The notes beneath the pieces were generated by a model. The model saw nothing but the letters and a program-made list of their open reading frames with translations. It was not told the origin of the DNA and ran no database searches. Shown here piece after piece: positions 9,676 through 17,477 of a DNA stretch of 36,366 nt. The DNA is taken from positions 1 to 36,366 of the forward strand of contig PDPI01000010.1 in NCBI GenBank assembly GCA_002746565.1, written 5' to 3'. Source of the DNA: Pseudomonadota bacterium. GTDB lineage: Bacteria; Campylobacterota; Campylobacteria; Campylobacterales; Campylobacteraceae. Each line of letters opens with the position of its first letter. The first letter of the stretch is position 1. Made by a program: the position numbers and the translations under genes.

Positions 9676-9705
9676 GGGCTATTGATAATTGTTTATCAAT
9701 AGCCC
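9676..9705. terminator. Perfect 13-bp hairpin, terminator-like but without a U tract
   Basis: GGGCTATTGATAA, a four-base loop, then the exact reverse complement. It lies about 100 bases after the small exported protein gene and no U run follows on either strand, so an intrinsic terminator is only one option; an IS-end or regulatory hairpin is another. The rest of 9580-9755 shows no gene. Confidence 0.45.
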
Positions 9706-9760
9706 AAATTGGTAAGTTACAGAGGTTTGTTCAATTTAGGAAGGGGTTACTAACCTTGTT

Positions 9761-9805
9761 AACTTAATCCTCCCAACTCCTAAAGCGGGGGCTTGTAGTT
9801 TTCAA
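9761..9805. repeat. Possible IS200/IS605-type end relic
   Basis: The segment AACTTAATCCTCCC followed by CTCCTAAAGCGGGGG and a TTTTCAAC tail has the look of the hairpin end found downstream of TnpB genes in IS605-group elements (CCTCC pairing with GGGGG through one wobble). No tnpA or tnpB sequence is visible nearby. This is pattern memory rather than an alignment, hence the low confidence. From 9806 to 9925 I see no intact gene. Confidence 0.25.
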
Positions 9806-9925
9806 CATGTTTCATCTTTTTTTTGGGCAACTAAAATAAATGATCCAGATAAATTTATAATTGATAGCTCACAAGAACAAATTAGATAATGTTGTCCGTG
9901 AAGGATATTATTTAGTAAAGATAAA

Positions 9926-10201
9926 CAATTATTACAATCGCATAACAATATCCAAAGTATAAAAAAGCTTGGAGATATATCAACAATAGCATTACTTCAT
10001 CACTCATTAAATATCCAGATGTAAATCATAAGGCAAACAGTATCCCTATCAAGCTAATGTCAGGAGTATTAATTAATAAATACTAAAGCTGATTCAAAAC
10101 TTTATAGAGAAACACTGCTTATAGTTTCTATAAGATTTAATGATGAATTTAAAAAATAGAGGAAAACATACAACTCTTGTACAAATTGCTGTGATGAGAA
10201 A
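9926..10201 (+). pseudogene. Degenerate IS110-family transposase remnant
   Basis: Pieces of the C-terminal (Transposase_20) half of an IS110-type transposase can be read in broken frames. From 9926 to 10024 one frame gives NNIQSIKKLGDISTIALL, matching the family pattern of a short helix then G-I/L-G-x-I-S/T-A-x-x-L-L, and ends at a stop. From about 10146 another frame gives NRGKHTTLVQIAVMRN, matching the conserved RGK-x7-AVMRK end. Stops and frameshifts separate the pieces, and no N-terminal DEDD catalytic domain is visible. The match breaks off at about 10200, where an IS1595-type remnant on the other strand begins. It is certainly not functional. Confidence 0.45.
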
Positions 10202-10220
10202 CGTTGGTATCTTTCCTGTG

Positions 10221-10496
10221 TCATCTTTGTCTCTTAGTTCTTTTAGCATCGAAGTAACTTTTGTAAAACTCAAAATTAGGGATACCAGTTTTGTAGAATA
10301 AAAGATTTCTTTGAAATTCGTCTTTATAAAATTTGTTATTTTGTATATTTTTTAGAATATAAATTCTCAACTTGTGAAGCATCTTATTGCAAGTTATGTG
10401 TGAAACATTTGTAATTTTACTACTTTTGTGAGTGTCAAAATCAAAAAAACACTTGATAAGCTCTTGAAATTTATGTTGTGAAACAATTTGTGTCAT
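10221..10496 (-). pseudogene. Truncated IS1595 (IS1016-like) transposase fragment
   Basis: A 91-residue minus-strand frame that resembles the N-terminal part of IS1016-type transposases. It has a helical DNA-binding segment (ITCNKMLHKLRIYILKNIQ) followed by FEFYKSYFDAKRTKRQR, which corresponds to the family's D-ESYFG-x-KR-x-x-G-KRG segment containing the first catalytic acidic residue. After the stop, a different frame gives GKIPTF, the equivalent of the next conserved stretch (GKTPVFG), so the gene is frameshifted and then cut off at about 10200. The catalytic Asp before ESYF is also changed (EFYKSYF). Family length would be about 200-230 residues. A decayed, inactive element. Confidence 0.55.
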
Positions 10497-10610
10497 AACG
10501 ATACTTATTTTTAGCCCTTGATTTTATAGTTTATGATACTTTTCTGGGGTTTAAAATTTACTAGAGCCTTGATTATTATGATTGAAATTTAATAAAATTA
10601 AAGATTTATA

Positions 10611-10619
10611 TGCTAAAAT
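10611..10619 (+). promoter_or_regulatory. Extended -10 promoter for the second glycosyltransferase run
   Basis: TGCTAAAAT is a TGn-TAAAAT extended -10 element, 40 bases before the ATG at 10659 and just after the IS remnants. TTGAAA at 10582 is too far away (26-base spacer) to be its -35, as is common in Campylobacterota. Confidence 0.5.
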
Positions 10620-10658
10620 CACAGAGTGATTAAGCTTATTTTTTGGGATCTTATTTAA

Positions 10659-11597
10659 ATGAACAAAATTTTAATATTATTATCGGCATATAATGGGGAA
10701 GTATATGTAAGAGAGCAACTTGATTCTATTTTTAATCAAAATTCTAAAAATGTTGAGTTACTCGCAAGAGACGATGGATCAAATAATAGGGCTTTAAACA
10801 CAATAGAGCAGTTTAAAGGTGTAGGTGTAAATGTATTATTAGATGACAGGAATGTGGGTATAAAAACAAGCTACTCAATCCTTTTGGATTATGCTCTCAA
10901 AAATACAAATAGTAATTGTTTTATGCTGTGTGATCAAGATGATGTCTGGAAAGAAGATAAGGTTGAAAAAACATTGCAAAAAATGAAAGCAATGGAAAGA
11001 AAATATCCAAATACTCCCATATTAATACACACGGATTTACACGTTACTGATGAAAATTTAAATATCATAGATAGCTCTTTTTGGCATTATGAGCATATAA
11101 ATCCTAATAAAAATTCGCTTGGTAATCTTTTGATGCAAAATACCGTTACGGGTTGCACTATGATGATAAATCGAAAGCTTGCGCAACTAGCTTTGCCTAT
11201 TCCAGATGAATGCATGATGCATGATTGGTGGATAGCCTTAGTGACAAGTGCTTTTGGAAAGATAGCCTATGTAAATGAGCAAACAATTTTCTATAGACAG
11301 CATTCAGATAACGATACAGGAGCAAAAAAATATGGTGTAAAAAATATATTTAAAAAAATTCCTAAAATTATAAATGGAAATGGCATTTATGTAGATCATC
11401 TCGATAAAAATATCTTACAAGCAGAAAAATTTTTAGAAATATATCAAGATAAACTAAATGATAAAAATATTAAAACATTAAAAGCCTTCATAAATCTCAA
11501 AAAAGATAATTTTTTTCAAAAAAGGATTAATTTATTTAGATTTGGTCTTTTAAAGAATGGTATTTTAAGAAATATTGGATTGTTTTTAAAAGTATGA
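10659..11597 (+). CDS. GT2 glycosyltransferase (rhamnosyltransferase-like)
   Basis: A 312-residue GT-A fold glycosyltransferase. LILLSAYNGEVYVREQLDSI opens the nucleotide-binding domain, ARDDGSNN follows, and MLCDQDDVWKEDKV carries the DxD metal site in the QDDVW form common in O-antigen and capsule rhamnosyl-type GT2 enzymes. MHDWWIAL near residue 189 supplies the later conserved acidic residue (the ED/HDWW motif). It is the first gene after the IS graveyard, with its own extended -10 promoter, and overlaps the next GT gene by four bases (ATGA). Donor specificity cannot be read from sequence. Confidence 0.87.
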   Translation: MNKILILLSAYNGEVYVREQLDSIFNQNSKNVELLARDDGSNNRALNTIEQFKGVGVNVLLDDRNVGIKTSYSILLDYALKNTNSNCFMLCDQDDVWKEDKVEKTLQKMKAMERKYPNTPILIHTDLHVTDENLNIIDSSFWHYEHINPNKNSLGNLLMQNTVTGCTMMINRKLAQLALPIPDECMMHDWWIALVTSAFGKIAYVNEQTIFYRQHSDNDTGAKKYGVKNIFKKIPKIINGNGIYVDHLDKNILQAEKFLEIYQDKLNDKNIKTLKAFINLKKDNFFQKRINLFRFGLLKNGILRNIGLFLKV

Positions 11598-12400
11598 ATA
11601 GTATAAGTGTAAGTATAGTTTTATACAAAAACAATAAAAAACAAATAGCAAATTTACTCTCACAATTGAGTTTACCTTGTTTAATTGTTGATAATTCCCC
11701 TGAAGACAATTTAAAAGAGGTTTGTAAAAGTTTTTCATCAATAATTTATTTACATATAAAAAGTAATTTAGGTTTTGGACAAGCACATAATCTAGCCTTT
11801 AAGCAACTAAAAAATGCAAGAAAACTAGGAAAATATCATCTTATTTTAAATCCAGACATATATTTTAATGAAAATATTTTACATATATTAGCAACCTATT
11901 TGGAAAATCATGAAAATACATCTCTTATAAGTCCCAAAATCTTAAATCTTGATAATTCTTTGCAGTATCAATGCAGACTAATTCCATCACCACTTGACAT
12001 GATAAAGCGAAGATTACTAAACAAAGATAGATTAGAAAATTTCAATAAAATTCATGAACTACATATTAGTAATTATGATAAAATATTTAAATCACCATTC
12101 ATACAAGGTTCTTTTTGGCTTGTTCGTTCCGATATTTTTGAACAATTAAAAGGCTTTGATGAGAGATTTTTCTTGTATATGGAAGATGTGGATTTTTGTA
12201 GAAGATTAAATGAAATTTCAAATATTATTTTTTATCCCCATGCATCTGTAAAGCATGAATGGAAGAGAGGATCAAAGAAAAGCTTAAAACTATTTGCTTT
12301 ACATGTAATATCTATGATAAAATACTTCAACAAATGGGGGTGGTTTTTTGATGAAAAGCGAGATAAATTAAATGAAAAAACATTAAAACAATTTTCATAA
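11594..12400 (+). CDS. GT2 glycosyltransferase (WbbL-like)
   Basis: A 268-residue GT2 enzyme. SVSIVLYKNN opens the domain, IVDNSPED and KSNLGFGQAHNLAF are the classical WbbL-like motifs, HLILNPDIYFNEN gives the DxD-type NPD metal site, and GFDERFFLYMEDVDFCRRL the catalytic base region. These are the hallmarks of dTDP-rhamnosyl or related transferases that act early in O-chain or capsule assembly. It is translationally coupled to the previous GT gene (ATGA overlap) and is followed eight bases later by the kinase gene. No membrane segment is obvious, so it is probably a peripheral inner-membrane enzyme. Confidence 0.87.
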   Translation: MNSISVSIVLYKNNKKQIANLLSQLSLPCLIVDNSPEDNLKEVCKSFSSIIYLHIKSNLGFGQAHNLAFKQLKNARKLGKYHLILNPDIYFNENILHILATYLENHENTSLISPKILNLDNSLQYQCRLIPSPLDMIKRRLLNKDRLENFNKIHELHISNYDKIFKSPFIQGSFWLVRSDIFEQLKGFDERFFLYMEDVDFCRRLNEISNIIFYPHASVKHEWKRGSKKSLKLFALHVISMIKYFNKWGWFFDEKRDKLNEKTLKQFS

Positions 12401-12408
12401 GGATATTT

Positions 12409-13527
12409 TTGAAATTATCTAACCCAACCCAAAATCTACTATTTCGCTTTCACTTTTTGGTTATTTGTATAAATATTATAGCCACTTGCATAGATGCTTA
12501 TCAAAAGAATTATGCAAATTCACTTATAGAACTTTTATTGACCATTTTTTTAGGCATAAATATATACTTTTTGCAAAAATATCAAAATATCAAGAAAAGT
12601 ATATATATGTTTCTTTTCATAAGTTCTTTAGCGCTTTTCTCGCTTATCTATGTAAATCATTTTGCTACCATGTCCATAGTATTTGTGCTTTTGCTTCCCC
12701 TTAGTGCTTCGGTCTTTTTGAAGCTTAGGGAAACCTTGGCAGTCATGGTTGTTCATATATTTACATTTTCATCTCTTTTGTATATAGAATATTCAACAAA
12801 TCCCCAAAATCCCCTTATTGCTAATCAAAATGCTCTTTTTAATTTAGGCTATACGATTTTGATTGTTTACCTTTTTGGGATTTTTTACCATATTTTTATC
12901 ATAAAAACATTTGATGAGTTAGATAGTGCAAATAGGCAAAAAACCATGTTGCTAGGAGAGGTTCATCATAGGGTAAAAAATAATCTCAATGTTATAGCTT
13001 CCATTTTGGGCCTACAAGCCTTTAATCTGAGCAAAGAAGAAAGAACCCCTCTCCTTGAAACAAAATCACGCATAGAGGCTATGAGTATGGTTCATGAGAT
13101 GCTTTATAAGACCGATGATATACAAAAGATACATGTTTACACTTATATAGAAAATCTTAGTTCTCAGCTACTTAATCTTTATAACAAAAAACAAATTTCT
13201 ATTCATATAAGTACAAATGACATTCGTTTGCCTTTACAAACTATGTTTCAGCTTGGTATAATCATTAATGAACTTTTTACAAATTCTTTAAAATATGCCT
13301 TTAATGGAGAGGAGGGTGAGATATGTATAAGTTTGAAAAAAGAGCAGGATAGGTATTTTTTGTTTTACAAAGACGATGGTAAAGGTGTTGAGAATATGTA
13401 TGATTTGACAAATAATAACTCATTAGGATATAAGCTTATAGTCTTAGGCATCAAGCAGCTACAGGGCAATATAAGTGTAACAAATTTAAAACCACTAACC
13501 TATAAAATGGATTTTACCCATGAATAA
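12409..13527 (+). CDS. Six-TM sensor histidine kinase, HWE/HisKA_2 type
   Basis: A 372-residue membrane kinase. About six hydrophobic segments fill residues 12-165, leaving only short loops outside, so it probably senses something within or at the membrane. GEVHHRVKNNLNVIASILGLQ spans the phospho-acceptor (His186 or His187) and is the HisKA_2/HWE-type signature. The ATPase domain has IINELFTNSLKYAF (N box) and FYKDDGKGV (G1 box). The TTG start at 12409 is chosen for AAGGA five bases upstream and full membrane coverage. It overlaps its response regulator gene by eight bases, so the two form a pair. Being embedded between glycosyltransferases suggests, but does not prove, control of surface glycans. 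The signal is unknown. Confidence 0.88.
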   Translation: MKLSNPTQNLLFRFHFLVICINIIATCIDAYQKNYANSLIELLLTIFLGINIYFLQKYQNIKKSIYMFLFISSLALFSLIYVNHFATMSIVFVLLLPLSASVFLKLRETLAVMVVHIFTFSSLLYIEYSTNPQNPLIANQNALFNLGYTILIVYLFGIFYHIFIIKTFDELDSANRQKTMLLGEVHHRVKNNLNVIASILGLQAFNLSKEERTPLLETKSRIEAMSMVHEMLYKTDDIQKIHVYTYIENLSSQLLNLYNKKQISIHISTNDIRLPLQTMFQLGIIINELFTNSLKYAFNGEEGEICISLKKEQDRYFLFYKDDGKGVENMYDLTNNNSLGYKLIVLGIKQLQGNISVTNLKPLTYKMDFTHE

Positions 13528-14197
13528 AATATTGATAGTTGAAGATGAACTTATAGCAGCAGAATATCTAAAACAACTGCTTCAAAATAATGGCTTTGAG
13601 GTATTGGAGATAGTTGACAATGGGCAAGAAGCCATACAAAGCGCTAAAAGATTCAACCCAGATATTGTTCTTATGGATGTTATGCTAAAGGGTCGAATGA
13701 GTGGATGTGAGGCTGCTGTTGAAATGGCAAAACAAATAAAATGCTCAATTTTATTTTTAAGTGCCCATTTGGATGATGAAATGGTAGAATACGCCCTTGA
13801 GGCAAAAGCGGTAGGATATCTTACAAAGCCATACAATGAAGCCCAAATCCTTGCAACATTAAAATTAATAAGCACACGAGAAAAAAAAGTTGATAAGTCT
13901 ATGCCAAAAATACCCGACCAGATTAGCTTAAAAGATGGTTTTATTTTTAAGAATGGTTTAGTATTTAAAAACAACAAGCAAATAGAATTAGGACCAAAAG
14001 CCCTAAAACTAGTTAACTTGCTTTGCAAGCAGCCAAACATAAGTGTGTCAAATGAGCAAATTTGTATGCAACTTTGGGGAAAGATGGTAGATGACAGAAC
14101 TCTGCGTTCACTAATATTTAGGATTCGTTCCCTTTTAGGAGAAAATGTAATTAAAAATATAAGTGGTTCTGGTTATATGATATGTACTCGGGAATAA
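13520..14197 (+). CDS. OmpR/PhoB-type response regulator
   Basis: A 225-residue two-domain regulator. The receiver is intact: acidic pocket E8/D9, phospho-acceptor D53 in VLMDVML, S81 in FLSAH and K103 in LTKPYN. Residues about 140-225 form a winged-helix DNA-binding domain (LGPKALKLVNLLCKQP, then DRTLRSLIFRIRSLLG, the recognition helix region, and a final SGSGYMI wing). The gene overlaps the kinase gene by eight bases. Pairing of an HWE/HisKA_2-type kinase with a classical winged-helix regulator is a known Campylobacterota arrangement. The targets may be the neighbouring glycosyltransferases; nothing in the sequence confirms this. Confidence 0.9.
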   Translation: MNKILIVEDELIAAEYLKQLLQNNGFEVLEIVDNGQEAIQSAKRFNPDIVLMDVMLKGRMSGCEAAVEMAKQIKCSILFLSAHLDDEMVEYALEAKAVGYLTKPYNEAQILATLKLISTREKKVDKSMPKIPDQISLKDGFIFKNGLVFKNNKQIELGPKALKLVNLLCKQPNISVSNEQICMQLWGKMVDDRTLRSLIFRIRSLLGENVIKNISGSGYMICTRE

Positions 14198-14200
14198 GTT

Positions 14201-15220
14201 TTGAATATTTTCTTTGATGGCAGGGTTTTAACCCATAAAAATTTCACCGGTGTTGAATATTACGCTAAAAATATTTTTGACAATCTAAAAAATAAATGTG
14301 ATATAAAATTTGTAAGGCCTTCTTTTAGCAATAGATATTTTGCCCACTTGCGGACACATCTTAAGCTCCCTTTTATAGTAAAAGATCTGCTTTTTTGTCC
14401 AGCCAATGTGGCTCCTATATTTTTGCCCAAAAAAACAAGGCTAGTTTTGACTTTACATGATGTATCTTTTTTAGTTGAACCTAAAAATTTTTCTTTATTT
14501 TTTAGACTTTATTATAGACTTATAGTTCCTATTAATATCAAAAGGGCAGATAAGATTATAACAGTGTCCAATTTTTCAAAAAGAGAAATCATAAAGTTTT
14601 TTCCAGATGTAAAACATAAAATAGAGGTTATATATCTTGGTGTAGATTATTTGTTTAGGTCAAAAAAAACCAGAAAGAAAAATTTTATTCTCTACGTTGG
14701 TTCATTTAATGAAAGAAAAAATTTTATAAATGTAATCAAGGCATACAATTTGCTTAAAGCCAAAGAGATAAAGCTCATTCTAGTGGGAAATTTTGATGAA
14801 AACTTTAGCTTATCAAAAGAGGCCAAAGATGCTCTTTTGAGTGCACAAAAAAATTCCAATATTATTTTTAAACAAAATATAACCCAACAAGAACTTATTG
14901 ATCTATATAGTCAGGCAAAATTATTTTTATATCCATCTTTTTATGAGGGTTTTGGACTGCCGATTCTTGAATCCATGGCCTGTGGAACTCCAGTAGTTTG
15001 AAGTAATTCCACTGCTCTTTTGGAGGTTGGAGGTGATAGTGTCTTGTATTGTAATCCATATGATGAAGAGGATATCAAAGAAAAAATCTTGAAAATTTTA
15101 AATGATGGTGATTTATATGAAAAGTTATCTTACAGAGGCCAGATGCGTTCAAAGGAGTTTACTTGGGAAAAGTCAGCCCTATCGCATATGGAGATTTTTA
15201 AAGATTTGATGCATTTTTAA
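14201..15220 (+). pseudogene. GT4 glycosyltransferase interrupted by one in-frame UGA (nonsense or Sec)
   Basis: A 339-codon frame with a single UGA at 14999-15001. Upstream is a GT4 enzyme: FDGRVLTHKNFTGVEYYAKN, TLHDVSFLVEPKNF, ITVSNFSKREI, LYVGSFNERKN and YEGFGLPILESMACGTPVV. Directly after the UGA the same frame continues as SNSTALLEVGGDSVLY, then NPYDEEDIKEKI, exactly what GT4 enzymes have next; family members often have Cys, Thr or Ala at the UGA position. There is no frameshift, so this is one changed codon. The genome encodes SelD and tRNA-Sec, so Sec is formally possible, but I see no convincing SECIS hairpin in the next 45 bases. A start at TTG 14201 follows the regulator stop by three bases. 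Confidence 0.8.
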
Positions 15221-15279
15221 AGTTTACATTTTTTACCATCTATTAACCAAAAATTAACTTCACATTTATTTCAAAAATG

Positions 15280-15285
15280 TATAAT
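15280..15285 (+). promoter_or_regulatory. -10 box of the Bat operon
   Basis: A consensus TATAAT places transcription start near 15291-15293. This rules out the TTG at 15287 as the start of moxR. The 66 bases between the broken GT gene and this box are AT-rich with no clear terminator. Confidence 0.55.
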
Positions 15286-15310
15286 TTTGCCACGAAAAAA
15301 ATATAAGGAT

Positions 15311-16264
15311 ATGAGATTGTCCCATCCGTTTCAAAAAGTTAAAGATGAAATTTCTAAGGTTATAGTTGGGCAAGAGGAGATGATAGATTCTCTTTTTGTT
15401 GCACTTTTATCAAATGGGCATGTTTTGCTCGAAGGTGTTCCTGGACTTGCTAAGACTACTAGTGTAAATACCCTCTCAAAAGTGCTTGATCTAGGTTTTA
15501 AGAGGGTGCAGTTTACCCCTGATTTGTTGCCAAGTGATATCATAGGTATGGAGATTTATGATCCAAAAGAGAGCGAATTTAAGATAAAACATGGGCCGAT
15601 TTTTACTAACTTGCTTTTAGCTGATGAGATAAACAGAGCTCCCGCAAAAGTCCAATCAGCCTTGCTTGAAGCCATGCAAGAAAAACAAGTTACCATTGGT
15701 GAAGAGAGTTTTGCTCTTCCATCTCCTTTTTTGGTAATGGCTACTCAAAATCCCATAGAAAGCGAGGGGGCTTACCATTTGCCTGAGGCTCAGCTAGATA
15801 GATTTATGCTAAAGATTTTGCTTGATTATAATACAAAAGAAGAAGAATTGCTCATAGCAAGACGAGTTGCAAATGGGGTTTGGCAGCAGGTGCAAAAGCT
15901 TATGAGTAAAGATGATCTTCAAAGCTCAAAAGAAACTATAAAGGCTATCCATATCGATGAAGAGGTAGAAGCTTATATGATAGATTTGGTTTATGCCACA
16001 AGATTTCCAAAAAAATACGATTTAGAAGATATTAGTCCACTCATAAGGGTTGGAGCGAGTGCTAGGGGGAGTATCGATCTATATAAGGGGGTAAAAGCCC
16101 ATGCGTATTTGAGGGGGCGAGATCATGTTACGCCTGTTGATGTGGCTTCCATGTTAAAGCCTGTTTTGAGGCATAGGATTATTTTAAGTTATGAGGCGGA
16201 GGCGGAGGGAATTAGTGCCGATGAAATTATCGATAAGATTTTGAAAAAGTTACCACTTCCATAG
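15311..16264 (+). CDS. MoxR-family AAA+ ATPase
   Basis: A MoxR chaperone-like ATPase that works with VWA-domain proteins, here the Bat proteins encoded downstream, probably at the inner membrane. Walker A is EGVPGLAKTTS near residues 41-51, then FTPDLLPSDIIG, Walker B LLADEINRAPAKVQSALLEA, and sensor 1 VMATQNPIESEG. The C-terminal lid ends with GVKAHAYLRGRDHVTPVDV. About 317 residues is normal for the family. The ATG at 15311 is used; a TTG two codons later (15317) has better spacing to AAGGA and could be the true start. The downstream DUF58 gene begins on the base after the stop. Confidence 0.93.
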   Translation: MRLSHPFQKVKDEISKVIVGQEEMIDSLFVALLSNGHVLLEGVPGLAKTTSVNTLSKVLDLGFKRVQFTPDLLPSDIIGMEIYDPKESEFKIKHGPIFTNLLLADEINRAPAKVQSALLEAMQEKQVTIGEESFALPSPFLVMATQNPIESEGAYHLPEAQLDRFMLKILLDYNTKEEELLIARRVANGVWQQVQKLMSKDDLQSSKETIKAIHIDEEVEAYMIDLVYATRFPKKYDLEDISPLIRVGASARGSIDLYKGVKAHAYLRGRDHVTPVDVASMLKPVLRHRIILSYEAEAEGISADEIIDKILKKLPLP

Positions 16265-17095
16265 ATGAAAATTGCTACAAAAAAACTTCTTATTCGTGCT
16301 AAGCGAAATATTTTTGGGGAATTAGCAGGAAACAATATAAGCCTAAAAAGTGGCGATGGCTTTGATTTTTACGAGCTTCGTCCCTATAATTATGGCGAGG
16401 ATGTGAGAAGGGTTGATTGGAAAAGGTCTGCCAAAATGGGTAAGCCCTATGTGAAACTTTTCCATGAAGAAAAAGAGTTACAAATCCTAATTGTGCCAAT
16501 TTTAAGTGGCTCTTTGAAATTTGGCTTGCAAAGATTAAAGCAAGATGTGGTGGCTGAGATAGTAGCACTTTTGGGCTTTTCTGCCTTGAAAAATAGCGAT
16601 AGATATAGTGTTATCACATGTAAAAATAAAGATGTAAACCCAACAAAACTTAGCAAAAAAGAAGCCCTTTTATATGGGGTGGTCGAGGATATTTTAGATG
16701 GGGATTTTTTGGGCATTAGTACAGGCTTTGAAGAGGTTAATGAATTTATCCTAAAGCGTTATAAAAGGCGTTCTATGGTAGTTTTTGTAGGCGATTTTTG
16801 GAGTATTCCAAATTTAAAATACCTTGCAAAAAAGCATGAAGCTTTAGCTTTAATAGTTCGAGATAAATTTGAAGAAGACCCAAAACCCATCGGACAAATC
16901 AGCCAAATAAATCCTGATAATCTTTCCATTTCAAATCTTTTTGTAGATAAAAGCGTGGCATCTAGGATGGCTCAAAAGGCAAAAGAACATGACGCAAAGC
17001 TTATTGGTTCGCTTTTAAAACAGGGCATTAGAATGCAAAAAATCTATACTGATGATAATGTTTTTAGTAAATTATCCCACTTTTTAGGTTCATGA
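16265..17095 (+). CDS. DUF58 domain protein of the Bat operon
   Basis: A 276-residue soluble protein with the DUF58 signature YNYGEDVRRVDWKRSAKMGK followed by PYVKLFHEEKE at about residues 42-70. The rest has a von Willebrand A-like fold, with RSMVVFVGDFW as a core strand. DUF58 genes almost always sit between moxR and VWA genes, as here, and the protein is thought to be a MoxR partner. It begins directly after the moxR stop and ends one base before the next gene. The exact biochemical role is unknown. Confidence 0.9.
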   Translation: MKIATKKLLIRAKRNIFGELAGNNISLKSGDGFDFYELRPYNYGEDVRRVDWKRSAKMGKPYVKLFHEEKELQILIVPILSGSLKFGLQRLKQDVVAEIVALLGFSALKNSDRYSVITCKNKDVNPTKLSKKEALLYGVVEDILDGDFLGISTGFEEVNEFILKRYKRRSMVVFVGDFWSIPNLKYLAKKHEALALIVRDKFEEDPKPIGQISQINPDNLSISNLFVDKSVASRMAQKAKEHDAKLIGSLLKQGIRMQKIYTDDNVFSKLSHFLGS

Positions 17096-17096
17096 T

Positions 17097-17477
17097 ATGG
17101 AAGAATTTGTTGATATAAAAGACTTTGTTTTAGTGGATGATTTTTCCTTTTATTGGTTTTTGGCCCTTTGTTTTTTTGGGGTTTTACTTTTGTTTTTTAT
17201 CTTGTATAAACTTTTTTATATTTTCAAAAAAAGAGGCAAAAGTAAGCTTGCCATTGCAAAGGAAAATTTGCAAAAGCTTGATTTTATAGATCCCAAAAAA
17301 ACAGCTTATACCATAAGCAAAAACGCTCCTCTTTTAGCTCAAAATGATATGCAAAAAGAGTTTTTAGAAGAGTTAAATGCTTCCCTTTCTAAATACAAAT
17401 ATCAAAAAAATGTTCCCAGCTTTTCCGAAGAGGATAAGGACAGATTTAAAACCTTTATGGATTTGTGCGATGTTTGA
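17097..17477 (+). CDS. Small single-TM protein in the Bat operon (DUF4381-like)
   Basis: A 126-residue protein with a short N-terminal segment, one strong membrane helix at about residues 20-42 (FYWFLALCFFGVLLLFFILY) and a basic, helical cytoplasmic tail (about 45-126). The position between the DUF58 and batA genes and this layout match DUF4381-like proteins of MoxR/VWA operons, which are thought to anchor or adapt the complex. The sequence similarity is weak by eye, so the family name is tentative. It starts one base after the DUF58 stop and overlaps batA by eight bases. Confidence 0.78.
   Translation: MEEFVDIKDFVLVDDFSFYWFLALCFFGVLLLFFILYKLFYIFKKRGKSKLAIAKENLQKLDFIDPKKTAYTISKNAPLLAQNDMQKEFLEELNASLSKYKYQKNVPSFSEEDKDRFKTFMDLCDV

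Noticed and set aside
10582..10587. TTGAAA as -35 box for the GT2 operon
   Set aside because: The spacer to the -10 box would be 26 bases, too long; the extended -10 is enough by itself.
12465..12704. 79-codon plus-strand frame within the kinase gene
   Set aside because: It runs in another frame of the membrane domain; the kinase frame carries the conserved motifs and the ribosome binding site.
13582..14040. 152-codon minus-strand frame
   Set aside because: It is opposite a clear response regulator gene with intact motifs, and its translation shows no known fold.
15287..15310. TTG at 15287 as start of the MoxR gene
   Set aside because: A TATAAT -10 box at 15280-15285 would place transcription start downstream of this codon, and AAGGA lies after it.
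17377..17469. N-terminal extension of BatA from 17377
   Set aside because: It overlaps the upstream gene in another frame and lacks BatA-like sequence; the ATG at 17470 gives the normal membrane start.
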